Part shown: piece after piece, positions 8,742-17,453 of the stretch
How the letters are laid out: each line of letters opens with the position of its first letter
How positions within the stretch are numbered: the stretch's first letter is position 1
Source: Pleomorphomonas sp. NRK KF1
GTDB lineage: Bacteria; Pseudomonadota; Alphaproteobacteria; Rhizobiales; Pleomorphomonadaceae
Assembly (NCBI RefSeq): GCF_023721755.1
Contig: NZ_JAMDLH010000003.1
Coordinates: 124,001-188,000 of the forward strand
Length of the DNA: 64,000 nt
Direction: 5' to 3'
Notes under the pieces: model-generated
Database searches by the model: none
Seen by the model: the letters and a program-made list of their open reading frames with translations, nothing else
Told to the model about the DNA's origin: nothing
Position numbers and translations under genes: made by a program

Positions 8742-9589
8742 GGCGCGAACCGGCCCGAGGCTTTGCCCAGCATATGCCGGTGATCTTTCCCGGCCTCATG
8801 CTGACGGTCTTCTTCATCGTGCCGTTCGGCACCATGGTCGTCGTGAGTTTCTTTCGGCGCCAGCAGGGCGGCTTTTATGTGCCGGATTTCGTCCTGGCCA
8901 ACTACGCCCGCTTCCTGACGCCTTTCTTCGGCAACGTTCTCGCCTTTTCTCTCTACCTTGCCGTCGCCGTAGCGGTGGTATCGCTGGTCGTCGCCGTGCC
9001 CTTCACCTATCTGATCGCCCGCTCAAGGCGGCGAACCCAGGTGATCTGGCTGGTGGCGCTCCTCTCCATCCTGTCCCTGTCGGAAGTCATCATCGGTTTC
9101 GCCTGGTCGACGCTCCTGTCGCGCACCGCCGGCATCACCAACCTTCTCGTCCGCTTCGGCCTGATGGAGGCGCCCAAGGCACTGGTGCCGGGGTTCGGCG
9201 CCGTCCTTACCGGCATGGTCTACCAGGCGATGCCCTACGCGGTGCTGGTACTCTATCCGTCGATGGTTCGGCTTGATCCGACCTTGACCGAGGCGGCGCG
9301 CACGCTGGGCGCCTCGCCGCTCAAGGCCTTCTTCACCGTGGTGCTGCCCGCGCTTCGGACCACGCTGATCGCCACGCTGATCATGGCCTTCATCTTCGCG
9401 CTCGGCTCCTATCTTCTGCCGCAGATTCTCGGCCGCCCGAGCCACTGGACGCTGTCTGTGCTGATTACCGACCAAGCGCTCTACCAGTCCAACATGCCGT
9501 TCGCGGCCGCCATGGCGGTCTTCCTGGTGCTGGTATCGCTGGCGCTCGTCACCTTGACGATGTTCGTCGGCAAGAAGCTGGAGGCCTGA
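8738..9589 (+). CDS. Polyamine-type ABC transporter permease (PotB-like)
   Basis: A 283-residue integral membrane protein with about six hydrophobic helices, the first at roughly residues 12-36. The cytoplasmic EAA loop that contacts the ATPase is clear (EAARTLGASPLKAFFTVVLP, near residues 185-205). It overlaps the ATPase gene by 4 bp and is followed 1 bp later by the second permease gene, giving the usual PotABCD complement. It forms half of the translocation channel. Confidence 0.92.
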   Translation: MRREPARGFAQHMPVIFPGLMLTVFFIVPFGTMVVVSFFRRQQGGFYVPDFVLANYARFLTPFFGNVLAFSLYLAVAVAVVSLVVAVPFTYLIARSRRRTQVIWLVALLSILSLSEVIIGFAWSTLLSRTAGITNLLVRFGLMEAPKALVPGFGAVLTGMVYQAMPYAVLVLYPSMVRLDPTLTEAARTLGASPLKAFFTVVLPALRTTLIATLIMAFIFALGSYLLPQILGRPSHWTLSVLITDQALYQSNMPFAAAMAVFLVLVSLALVTLTMFVGKKLEA

Positions 9590-9590
9590 G

Positions 9591-10388
9591 ATGGATCGCT
9601 TCCTCTCCCGCCTTTATCTCGCGCTGGTCGGCATCTTTCTCGCCGCGCCCATCGTCGTCGTCGCGGGGGTGTCCTTCAACGAGAAACAGAACCTCGCCTT
9701 TCCCCCGCAAGGCTTTTCGTTCCACTGGTTCGCCGAGATCTTCGTCAACCCCGAATGGTTCCGCGCACTCGTGGCCTCGGTGCTGCTGGCCATCACCTCA
9801 GCTGCGCTCGCCGTCGCCATCGCGCTGCCGCTTGCCTGGTTCCTCTGGCGTCGCGTCGCGCCCTGGGCGCAGGTCTTTCAGCTTCTCGGCGTCGCCCCCT
9901 TCACACTGCCGCCGGTGATCACCGCTCTGGGCTTCCTCACCTTCTGGGCTACGTCCGGCTTCTATGGTCAGGTCTGGACGGCGGTGATCGCCCACGCCAT
10001 TTTCTTCGTGACGCTGCCGCTCGTCACGCTGACATTGGGCTTCTCGTCAATCGACCGCTCGCTGACCGAAGCCGCCGCCACCATGGGCGCCGACGACCGC
10101 ACGGTGTTCCGCACTGTCGTGTTGCCGTTGATCCTGCCCTATGTGGTTTCCGGCTACGCCTTCGCCTTCGTGCTGTCGCTCAACGAATACATCGTCGCCT
10201 ACATGACCATAGGATTCGTGCGCGAGACGCTGCCGATCAAGGTGTTCAACGCACTTCGCTACGGCTACACGCCCACCATGGCGGCGGTGTCGGTGCTGTT
10301 CGTGGCCGTCACGGCGGCGGTGTTCGGCTTGATCGCCCGTTTCGGCGACCTGCCGAAACTGATGGGCGCCATGTCTTCGAAGGACTGA
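9591..10388 (+). CDS. Polyamine-type ABC transporter permease (PotC-like)
   Basis: A 265-residue inner-membrane permease with six predicted helices and an EAA loop (EAAATMGADDRTVFRTVVLP, near residues 158-178). The loop APIVVVAGVSFNEKQNLAFP after helix 1 is typical of PotC-type subunits. It is the last gene of the ureohydrolase/importer operon and is convergent with the GlcD-like gene 16 bp away. Confidence 0.92.
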   Translation: MDRFLSRLYLALVGIFLAAPIVVVAGVSFNEKQNLAFPPQGFSFHWFAEIFVNPEWFRALVASVLLAITSAALAVAIALPLAWFLWRRVAPWAQVFQLLGVAPFTLPPVITALGFLTFWATSGFYGQVWTAVIAHAIFFVTLPLVTLTLGFSSIDRSLTEAAATMGADDRTVFRTVVLPLILPYVVSGYAFAFVLSLNEYIVAYMTIGFVRETLPIKVFNALRYGYTPTMAAVSVLFVAVTAAVFGLIARFGDLPKLMGAMSSKD

Positions 10389-10404
10389 GCCTTTCGGGGG
10401 GCGC

Positions 10405-11802
10405 CTATATGACCTTGCCGGGGTTGAGCAGGCCATGGGGATCGAGCGCCACCTTAAGGCTCCGGACCAGCGCTATCTCGGCCTGTGAGCGGCTGTGCCC
10501 GAGCCAGTCGCGCTTCAATGCGCCGATGCCATGCTCGGCCGATACCGAGCCCGTGAAACGTCGCGTCACGCCGTAGACCACGCTCTCGACGTCATGATGG
10601 CCGGTCGGGCCGGGCTCCTCGACCGATGCCATGACATGAATGTTGCCGTCGGCGGCATGGCCAAAGAAGACGGCTCGGCTTGCCGGTAGCCTTTTCGCCA
10701 GCTCCGAACGGCAGGCCTCCACGAACCGGCCGACCTCGCCGGGGGGCAGGCCGACGTCGAAGCTCTCGTGCTCGCCGAGCACCGGCTCGATCTCCGCCGA
10801 GGCGTCGCGGATCGCCCAGAAGGCTTCCATGTCCGACAGTGACTGTGCCAGCATCGCGTCCGCCACGAGCCCGGCCTCGAATATGCCCTCGAGAAAGGCC
10901 TCGAAGGTGGCCCCGTCGCGGGCTCCGTCGCGGCCGTGCCCCTCGACGAGCAGATAGAGCCCGTGTCTTTCGGCGAAGGGATCGCGGCGGCCGGCCACGT
11001 TCTCGGTCACCATCGCCCAGTAGTCCGGCCACATGACCTCAAAGGCGGAAAGCATCGGGCCGAGTTCGGCGCGGGCGCTGGCGAGAACGTCCGCGGCGTC
11101 CTCGAAGTCGCGGACGGCGATCAGCGCCAGCCCGGTCCAGCGGGGCAGGGGTTGCAATGCGAAGACGGTCCGCGTCACCACGCCGAGCAGGCCCTCGGAG
11201 CCGACGAACAGTTGCTTGAGGTCGGGGCCGGCGTTGTTCTTCAGCATCTTGTTCGGCGAACCGATTACGGTGCCGTCGACGAGCACCGCTTCGAGGCCCA
11301 GAACCGAAGCGCGCGTCATGCCGTAGCGTAGGACACGGTTGCCGCCGGCATTGGTCGACACGATGCCGCCGGCGGTTGCCGTGCCGCGAGCGCCAAAGTC
11401 GATGGGAAACAGGAAACCCTCGGCTTCCGCGGCCTGCTGCATCGCCTCAAGCGGCGTTCCGGCCCGCGCGGTGAGCGTCATGGCGCGTCCATCGATTTCC
11501 TCGATGCCGACCATTCGCTCGAGCGACAGCGCCAGTGAGCCGGGTGCGGGGGTGGCGCCGCCGCAGAGGCCGGTGAGGCCGCCCTGCGTCGTGATGGGAA
11601 GGCGGTGACGGTTGGCAATGGCGAGCGCGACGGACACCTCGTCAGTCGTCGCCGGTCTCAGGACGGCAAGCGGCTTCTGCGAACGGAGAACCGAGGCATC
11701 GGCGTGATTGCGAACGGGGATGTCGTCATCGGTCAGAAAGCCGACCGGGCCGAGCGCCGCCCGCAGTTCCGAAAAGGCCAATGTCTCGTCCTGTCCACCC
11801 AT
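10405..11802 (-). CDS. FAD-binding 2-hydroxyacid dehydrogenase/oxidase (GlcD-like)
   Basis: A 465-residue flavoprotein of the vanillyl-alcohol-oxidase fold. The N-terminal FAD_binding_4 domain (about 40-180) has PITTQGGLTGLCGG and GGIVSTNAGGNRVLRYG. The C-terminal FAD-oxidase_C domain carries FFGHAADGNIHV and SAEHGIGALKRDWL, the family's metal/substrate region. Family members oxidise D-lactate, glycolate or D-2-hydroxyglutarate, passing electrons to quinone or cytochrome. It is convergent with the importer operon. A role for a 2-hydroxy acid from the same pathway is possible but not shown; the exact substrate is unknown. Confidence 0.88.
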   Translation of the reverse strand: MGGQDETLAFSELRAALGPVGFLTDDDIPVRNHADASVLRSQKPLAVLRPATTDEVSVALAIANRHRLPITTQGGLTGLCGGATPAPGSLALSLERMVGIEEIDGRAMTLTARAGTPLEAMQQAAEAEGFLFPIDFGARGTATAGGIVSTNAGGNRVLRYGMTRASVLGLEAVLVDGTVIGSPNKMLKNNAGPDLKQLFVGSEGLLGVVTRTVFALQPLPRWTGLALIAVRDFEDAADVLASARAELGPMLSAFEVMWPDYWAMVTENVAGRRDPFAERHGLYLLVEGHGRDGARDGATFEAFLEGIFEAGLVADAMLAQSLSDMEAFWAIRDASAEIEPVLGEHESFDVGLPPGEVGRFVEACRSELAKRLPASRAVFFGHAADGNIHVMASVEEPGPTGHHDVESVVYGVTRRFTGSVSAEHGIGALKRDWLGHSRSQAEIALVRSLKVALDPHGLLNPGKVI

Positions 11803-11820
11803 CTCGACGCCCCGTCACTC

Positions 11821-11857
11821 CGCGAGGACCGGCATAGCATGCGTGCCGGTCCTCGCG
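11821..11857 (-). terminator. Perfect 14-bp hairpin at the 3' end of the peptide-type ABC operon
   Basis: CGCGAGGACCGGCA (11821-11834) pairs perfectly with TGCCGGTCCTCGCG (11844-11857) around a 9-nt loop. It lies 21 bp beyond the stop of the last gene of the minus-strand importer operon and just upstream of the GlcD-like gene. There is no U-tract on either strand, so it may be an mRNA 3'-end stabiliser or a pause site rather than a textbook terminator. Confidence 0.5.
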
Positions 11858-11878
11858 ACAGCGTGTTCGGGCGTAGGG

Positions 11879-12757
11879 TCAGGAATAGACGCGCACCAGA
11901 TGGTTCTCCCGGTGTTCGATCAGGTGTCCACCGGATCGAGCGGTGTCGGCGACGAGCCCCAGGTCCTTCAGCTCCTCCTCGCTCCAGCGCTCGTGCAAAT
12001 GCGGCACGGCGTCGAGCAGCGAGCGGGTGTAGGGATGTTGCGGGTCGCCGAAAACCCGGTCGGTTGCCCCCATCTCGACGATCACGCCCTTCTGAAGGAT
12101 GATGATCCGGTCGGAGATGTAGTTGCCCAACGCGAGGTCGTGAGTCACGAAGATGATCGACAGCCCCTGGCGCTTGAGATCGCCGAGGAGGTTGAGGACG
12201 TCGATGCGCGTCGAAGCGTCGAGCATCGAGATGATCTCGTCGGCCACGAGCAGCCGGATGTCGAGAACCAGCGCCCGGGCGATCAGCAGGCGCTGCAACT
12301 GGCCGCCGCTCATCTGGTGGGGAAACTTGTCGAGCGCCGCGGTTTCGAGGCCGACCGCGTTGAGCGCGTCGGTCAAGCGCGTTTCCCAGGTGGCCGCGTC
12401 AAGGTCGGAGAGGAACTCGCGCCGGATGGTCCGGAAGACGCGGCCGACCTTGAAGATCGGGTTGAAAGAGCTGAACGGGTCCTGAAACACGCCCTGGACA
12501 CGGCGGTAATAGGATTTCAGGCTGGCGCCCTTCAGGGTGGAAATGTCCTCGCCGTCAAAGGTGATGCGACCTTCGCTGACCGACGTGAGGCGCAGGATCA
12601 TGCGACCGACGGTGGTCTTGCCCGAGCCGCTTTCGCCGATCAGCGACACCACTTCGCCGGGTTTCACCTCGAAGTCGACGTCGTGGATCACGCGCTTCTT
12701 CTTGCCGCCGAAGGCTCCGGAGCGGAACAGCTTCGATACGTTCTCAACCTTGAGCAT
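11879..12757 (-). CDS. Peptide/oligosaccharide-type ABC transporter ATP-binding protein (OppF-like)
   Basis: A 292-residue ABC ATPase. P-loop GESGSGKTT at 41-49, Q-loop VFQDPFSSFNP, signature MSGGQLQR and switch FVTHDLALG. Walker B reads LLVADEIISMLD, with Ile after the catalytic Glu where Pro is usual. The start is the ATG at 12757 (MLKVENVSKLF), overlapping the upstream ATPase by 14 bp; the frame stays open to 13039 but that part is out-of-frame shadow. The C-terminus carries HPYTRSLLDAVPHL but no cysteine cluster. It pairs with the OppD-like subunit. Confidence 0.9.
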   Translation of the reverse strand: MLKVENVSKLFRSGAFGGKKKRVIHDVDFEVKPGEVVSLIGESGSGKTTVGRMILRLTSVSEGRITFDGEDISTLKGASLKSYYRRVQGVFQDPFSSFNPIFKVGRVFRTIRREFLSDLDAATWETRLTDALNAVGLETAALDKFPHQMSGGQLQRLLIARALVLDIRLLVADEIISMLDASTRIDVLNLLGDLKRQGLSIIFVTHDLALGNYISDRIIILQKGVIVEMGATDRVFGDPQHPYTRSLLDAVPHLHERWSEEELKDLGLVADTARSGGHLIEHRENHLVRVYS

Positions 12758-13706
12758 GGGCGTCCGCCTTCCAGCAAGCGACCTGATGGCCGGGAGCGAT
12801 CTCGATGAAGGGAGGCTCTTCGACGCACTTGCCGAAGGCCAGCGGGCAGCGATCGCGGAAGCGGCAGCCCGTTGGCGGTGAGAGCAGTGACGGTGGCCGA
12901 CCCTTGATGCCCGGCAGGCGTTGTTCCTCGAAGCGGATGCCGACTTCGGGCAAGGAACCGAGCAGCAGGCGCGTGTAAGGGTGCGCCGGAGCCTCGACGA
13001 TGGTGCGTGTCGGCGCCTTCTCTGCCAGCTTGCCGGCATACATGATCATGATGCTGTCGGCGACCTGCGCGAGGATGGCGAGGTCGTGGGTGACCACGAT
13101 CATCGACTTGACGTAGCCACGGTCGCGGAACTCGACCAGCGCCCCCGCCACCTTCTTCTGGGAGGCGACGTCGAGCGCCGAGGTCACCTCGTCGGCGATG
13201 AGCAGCGAGGGGTCGAGCAACGTCGACAGGACCATGACGACGCGCTGCTTCATGCCGCCCGAAAGCTCGATCGGGTACATGCCGAGCACGTCGGGCGTCA
13301 GCCCGAGAATGGCCAGACGCCGTTCGAGTTCGGGCCGGAGCGTCGACCCCTTGAGGCCGCGCGCATCCAGGAGCTCGTCGATCATCCGTCCGATGCGCCG
13401 CGTTGGGTTGAGCGCGCTCATGGCGTATTGCGGAACGATCGAAACCTCGCTGAAGCGATAGGGGTTCATCGCCCTGTCGTCGGCGATCGGCAGCACCTTG
13501 TCGTCGAGCACGACCTGCCCGCCGACATATTGCATGCGCTCTTCCAGGCGGATCAGCGCCTTGCCCAGCGTCGACTTGCCGCAGCCGGACTCGCCGGCCA
13601 GTCCCATGATCTCACCGTCGGCGACCGAGAAGCTGACGCCGTCGAGGGCTTTGACCGCGCCGGCGAGCGTCCGGTAGTGGATCTTGAGGTCGGATACCGC
13701 CAGCAT
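12744..13706 (-). CDS. Peptide/oligosaccharide-type ABC transporter ATP-binding protein (OppD-like)
   Basis: A 320-residue ATPase: P-loop GESGCGKST at 38-46, signature LSGGMKQR, Walker B LLIADEVTSALD and switch VVTHDLAIL. The C-terminal oligo_HPY region contains CRFRDRCPLAFGKC and a later Cys near HQVACWKA, the four-cysteine pattern seen in many Opp/Dpp ATPases. Its start is 1 bp from the upstream permease stop. Together with the OppF-like subunit it energises the importer encoded at 13.7-17.5 kb. Confidence 0.92.
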   Translation of the reverse strand: MLAVSDLKIHYRTLAGAVKALDGVSFSVADGEIMGLAGESGCGKSTLGKALIRLEERMQYVGGQVVLDDKVLPIADDRAMNPYRFSEVSIVPQYAMSALNPTRRIGRMIDELLDARGLKGSTLRPELERRLAILGLTPDVLGMYPIELSGGMKQRVVMVLSTLLDPSLLIADEVTSALDVASQKKVAGALVEFRDRGYVKSMIVVTHDLAILAQVADSIMIMYAGKLAEKAPTRTIVEAPAHPYTRLLLGSLPEVGIRFEEQRLPGIKGRPPSLLSPPTGCRFRDRCPLAFGKCVEEPPFIEIAPGHQVACWKADAHAQG

Positions 13707-13707
13707 G

Positions 13708-14595
13708 TCAGAGCGCCCTCAGCTTGGGATTGAATACCTCGTCGAGGCCGACGTTCATGACGTAGAGCGAACCGACGATGGCAGTGATGGCAAGGCCCGG
13801 CGGTACGAACCACCACCACATGCCCAGTTGCAAGGCAGCGTTCATCACCGAGAAGTTCATCATCAGACCGAGCGATATGGAATCGGTCGGCCCGAGCCCG
13901 ATGAAGTCCAGTGTCGCGGCGGTCAGGATGGCGCCGCCGAACAGCAGGATGAAGGTCATCACCAGGTAGGAGCTCATGTTCGGTGCGATCTCGCCGAAGA
14001 TGATGCGGAACGTGCTCTCGCCATTGAGACGGGCCATGCCGACAAAATCGCGCGAGGTGAGCGAGAAGGTCTGGGCGCGAATGGCGCGCGCCGCCCACGG
14101 CCAGGATGTGAGGCCGATGAACATCGCTTCCGTGCCGAGGCCGCGCACGCTGAGATAAGCCGCGACCACAAGCAGGACGGCGAAGGTGGGAATGACCAGC
14201 ACGACGTTGGTCAGCATGTTCAGGACTTCGTCGACGATGCCGCCGCGATAACCGGCGAAGAAGCCGACCAGCATGCCGATCACCGCCGCGGTGATGCCGC
14301 CGAGGGCCCCGACGATGAAGCTGGACCTCAAGCCGTGGACGAACTGCGAAAACACGTCCTGACCGAACAGAGTGGTGCCGAACCAGTAGTCGGCCGACGG
14401 CGGCAGACCCGGAGGGGCATCGAAGGTCAGCGGCTCGTGGGTTGCGAGCATCGGTCCGAAGATCGCGCCGAGGAGAAAGATCAGGAAGACGACGGCGCCG
14501 ATGACCAGCTTGGTGTTGCGAAAGGCGAAGTAGAGGATCTCGTTGCGGCCGCTCTTGGCGGCGGGAGCTGCCGGAGAAGAACTGGTGCTCGTCAT
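13708..14595 (-). CDS. Peptide/oligosaccharide-type ABC transporter permease (DppC-like)
   Basis: A 295-residue permease: a short Ser/Ala-rich cytoplasmic N-terminus, a first helix at about 29-50 (LVIGAVVFLIFLLGAIFGP), a periplasmic loop with HEPLTFDAPPGLPPSADYWFGTT typical of DppC, then further helices with an EAA-type loop (GMARLNGESTFRIIFGEIAP). Start ATG 14595 has AAGGAG a few bases upstream and overlaps the dppB-like stop as ATGA. The same frame is open upstream to 15843, but only as a shadow of the dppB-like gene. Confidence 0.92.
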   Translation of the reverse strand: MTSTSSSPAAPAAKSGRNEILYFAFRNTKLVIGAVVFLIFLLGAIFGPMLATHEPLTFDAPPGLPPSADYWFGTTLFGQDVFSQFVHGLRSSFIVGALGGITAAVIGMLVGFFAGYRGGIVDEVLNMLTNVVLVIPTFAVLLVVAAYLSVRGLGTEAMFIGLTSWPWAARAIRAQTFSLTSRDFVGMARLNGESTFRIIFGEIAPNMSSYLVMTFILLFGGAILTAATLDFIGLGPTDSISLGLMMNFSVMNAALQLGMWWWFVPPGLAITAIVGSLYVMNVGLDEVFNPKLRAL

Positions 14596-15584
14596 GCTGC
14601 ATCTCCTTGCAATCCGACGCGGGTGCGCGGGTCGACGATCACGTAGACGACGTCGACGATCAGGTTGGCGAGCAGCACGCCGACGATGATGAACAGGAAC
14701 ACGCCCTGGATCACGAAATAGTCCTGGTTCTGGATACCCGACAGCACCAGCCAGCCGAGGCCCGGGTAGGAGAAGACGATCTCGGTGACCAGCGCGCCGC
14801 CGACCACTGCGCCGAGCTGCAGGGCAAGACCGGTGATCTGGGGCAGCATGGCATTGCGGAAGGCGTATTTGCGAACGAGCCGCTGCGGAGCGCCCAGCGC
14901 CATCAGATAGTTGGCGTAGTCGCTTTCGAGCTCGTAGATGATCATGTTGCGCATGCCGATCGCCCAACCGCCGAGCGCCACCAGGAACAGCGAGGCAAAT
15001 GGCAGGATCCAGTGGTAGAGAAGACTGCTGATGAACTTCCAGGTCCACTCGGCCTTGAGCGACTGGTCGTAGCCGAAGGCCAGCGGGAACCAGCCGAGCG
15101 ACGAGCCGAGCACCCACGCCAGCAGGATGCCGAGCCACATGTAGGGCGTGGCGGTGAGGAGATAGCCGAGGGGCAGGACGGTGTTGTCCAGGAGCTTGCG
15201 CCGCGCCGCCAGCGCGCCGACGACGTTGCCGACATACCAGGAGAGCAGGATCGACGGCAGCAGCAAGCCCAGAGTGTAGGGCAGGGCGCGGCCGATCAGC
15301 GTCGTCACCGGGGTCGGGAACAGCATGATGGAACGGCCGAGGTCGCCGTTCAGCAGTGCCCACCAGAAGTTGAGGTACTGCTGCCAAAGCGGCTGGTCGA
15401 GGTTGAAGGCCGCCATGAAGTAGGATGTCAGCGCCGCGTTGGCGTCCGGCATGAGGGCGATGCGCGACACGAGCGCGTCGACGGGATTGCCCGGCATGAA
15501 GCGCGGGATAGCCCAGTCGATGGTCACCGCGACGATGAACGTCAGGAGATAGATGAATAGCTTCCGGGCGAGGTAGCGCAGCAC
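14592..15584 (-). CDS. Peptide/oligosaccharide-type ABC transporter permease (DppB-like)
   Basis: A 330-residue permease of the DppB class: helix 1 near residues 8-28 (KLFIYLLTFIVAVTIDWAIP) followed by RFMPGNPVD, the usual post-helix motif, and an EAA loop (YLMALGAPQRLVRKYAFRNA). I chose GTG 15584 (VLRYLARKLF), with CGGAG about 8 bases upstream; the frame is open to 15665 but that extension is charged and unlike a permease N-terminus. It forms the channel with the DppC-like subunit. Confidence 0.9.
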   Translation of the reverse strand: MLRYLARKLFIYLLTFIVAVTIDWAIPRFMPGNPVDALVSRIALMPDANAALTSYFMAAFNLDQPLWQQYLNFWWALLNGDLGRSIMLFPTPVTTLIGRALPYTLGLLLPSILLSWYVGNVVGALAARRKLLDNTVLPLGYLLTATPYMWLGILLAWVLGSSLGWFPLAFGYDQSLKAEWTWKFISSLLYHWILPFASLFLVALGGWAIGMRNMIIYELESDYANYLMALGAPQRLVRKYAFRNAMLPQITGLALQLGAVVGGALVTEIVFSYPGLGWLVLSGIQNQDYFVIQGVFLFIIVGVLLANLIVDVVYVIVDPRTRVGLQGDAA

Positions 15585-15693
15585 GGTCGGGGCTCCGGAA
15601 AAAGAACAACGATTCCCCAGCCGGACCCGGGCGGCGACGTTTGTCGTCGTCCGGGTTCTGCGCAAGCGAGTCGTTTGTTCGGTCGGACGGAGG

Positions 15694-15721
15694 CGTCCCG
15701 GCGGCGCTAGCCACCGGGACG
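15694..15721 (-). other. Intercistronic hairpin between binding-protein and permease genes
   Basis: CGTCCCGG (15694-15701) pairs with CCGGGACG (15714-15721) around a 12-nt loop, just downstream of the binding-protein stop. There is no U-tract, so it probably stabilises the upstream mRNA segment, allowing more binding protein than permease. Confidence 0.45.
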
Positions 15722-15734
15722 GGGAATCGGCGAC

Positions 15735-17453
15735 TTATTCGCCGGCCGGCTCGAGATGGGTAATGGTGTCGAGTCCGGTCATTTGCAGCCAGCCGCGCCA
15801 CGAGATCGGGATGAACTGACGATCGGTGCCGTCGGCAGGCCAATTCTTCCAGGTCGTGGTGCTCATCTGCGCCCAGGCGCCGTTGTACCAGAGCGGAATC
15901 ATCGGCAACTGGTCCATGAAGCTGACCTGAAGCTTGGCCGTGATTTCCTTCATCTTCTCGATGTCGGTGCGCGGCGTCTTGGCGAGCTGCACGGTGAGGT
16001 CCCAGGCTTCCTTGTCCTCGAAGCGCGCAAAGTTGTAGTTGGTCTGCGAGCTCAGGATGGGCAGCTGGTAGAGGTAGCGGTAGTAGGTGTAAGGCGTGTC
16101 GCTGAGCGGCTGGGAATTCTCGATCATCAGATCGAAATTGCCGGTGTTGCGCTGCGACTGGTAGGTGTTGAAGTCAGGATATTTCGGCGTGATCTTGATG
16201 CCGACCGCCTTGGCGTCGGCCGAGATCATCTGCACGGCCTGCATCCAGTCCGACCAACCCGAGGGAACTTCGATCTTGAGGTCGATCGGCTCGCCCTTCG
16301 GCGTCTGGTAGAAGCCGTCGGGTCCCTTCTTGTAGCCGGCCTCGTCGAGGATCTCGGCCGCCTTCTTCGGGTCATAGCTGAAGCCGTGCTGCTTCACCGC
16401 TTCCTTGTCGATGTACTTGTCCCACACTGGCAGAAGGCCGGTCGGGCTCGCCGGCAGCACGACGTTGCCGTAGTCCACCTTGGCGATCTGGTCTGTGTTG
16501 ATCGAGAAGGCCAGGGCGCGGCGGAAGGCCGCATCGTCGAGCGGGGCCTTCTTGGTGTTCGGCAACAGCCACGACGTCACGGCCGGTAGCATGTACGGCG
16601 GCTTGTCGTAGTAGGTGTGCAGGCCATAGCCGCCGCTGATCAGCGTCGCCACGCCCGGCAGGAAGTTGTTGTTGAGATCCTGCTTGCCCGAGAGAAGCAG
16701 GCCGAGCGCCACGTTGTTCGAAGAGTTGACGAGATCGATGATGTACTTGGGCTTCGGATCGGGCGAGATGCCCGCCTTGGAGGCCCACCAGCCGTCCGGC
16801 GTCTTGGTCCAGACGACGCGCGTCGTCGGGTCATAGCCGGCCTTGTCGAACACATAGGGGCCGGTGCCAATCGGCTCGTCCGGCGTCCAGGACGTGATCT
16901 CGGTTTCGTTGGCATGATCCTTCCACTGGGAAGGCTTCATCATCGGGATGTTCCAGAGGGCGTTCTGCCAGGCCTGGTAGTTGGGCGTACCCTCGAAGGT
17001 CACCGTCACCGTGTTGCCGGCCGCTTCGACGCTCTTGATGCTCTTGTAGAGGTCGGTCCACCAGATCGTCGGCAGCTTGCCGAGATCGATGTTCCACTTC
17101 ACGTCGTCGGCGGTGAAGTCGTCACCATCGCTCCACTTGATTCCGGAACGGATGGTCAGCTTGAAGACGGTGGGGCTGTCCCATTCGCCCTTTTCGGCCA
17201 GCCAGTCGATGTACTTGTCGGCGATCGGATCGTAGCGGAACAGCGTCTCGTTGACGAGGCCGATCAGGCCGTTGGCGAAGTTGCCGAAGTATGGGTTGAA
17301 GCCGACAATGTTGCCCCACTGGGCGCCGCTCATGTAGAGCGTCTCGTTGCGCGGATACTCACCCGACTGCGCCAGGGCCGAGCCGGCCACCGTCGCCATC
17401 AGTGCAGCAGCCGACACGACCGTGAAGGTGCGGCGATTGATACCAAACGACAT
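15735..17453 (-). CDS. ABC transporter substrate-binding protein, family 5 (peptide/oligosaccharide type)
   Basis: A 572-residue SBP_bac_5 protein. The N-terminus (MSFGINRRTFTVVSAAALMA ... SALA-QS) is a Tat-like or Sec signal with cleavage near residue 29. The mature protein has DppA-class landmarks: RYDPIADKYIDWLAEKGEW, IRSGIKWSDGDDFTADDVKW and FRRALAFSINTDQIAKVDYG. Start ATG 17453 has GGGAGG upstream. It is the first gene of a five-gene importer operon. Its divergent partner is a LacI-type regulator, which in this class usually senses sugars, so the ligand may be an oligosaccharide rather than a peptide. Confidence 0.92.
   Translation of the reverse strand: MSFGINRRTFTVVSAAALMATVAGSALAQSGEYPRNETLYMSGAQWGNIVGFNPYFGNFANGLIGLVNETLFRYDPIADKYIDWLAEKGEWDSPTVFKLTIRSGIKWSDGDDFTADDVKWNIDLGKLPTIWWTDLYKSIKSVEAAGNTVTVTFEGTPNYQAWQNALWNIPMMKPSQWKDHANETEITSWTPDEPIGTGPYVFDKAGYDPTTRVVWTKTPDGWWASKAGISPDPKPKYIIDLVNSSNNVALGLLLSGKQDLNNNFLPGVATLISGGYGLHTYYDKPPYMLPAVTSWLLPNTKKAPLDDAAFRRALAFSINTDQIAKVDYGNVVLPASPTGLLPVWDKYIDKEAVKQHGFSYDPKKAAEILDEAGYKKGPDGFYQTPKGEPIDLKIEVPSGWSDWMQAVQMISADAKAVGIKITPKYPDFNTYQSQRNTGNFDLMIENSQPLSDTPYTYYRYLYQLPILSSQTNYNFARFEDKEAWDLTVQLAKTPRTDIEKMKEITAKLQVSFMDQLPMIPLWYNGAWAQMSTTTWKNWPADGTDRQFIPISWRGWLQMTGLDTITHLEPAGE

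Noticed and set aside
13708-15843. 711-codon minus-strand open frame
   Set aside because: Only the last 295 codons encode the DppC-like permease from ATG 14595 with a good ribosome site; the rest is an out-of-frame shadow of the DppB-like gene with arginine-rich, non-protein-like sequence.
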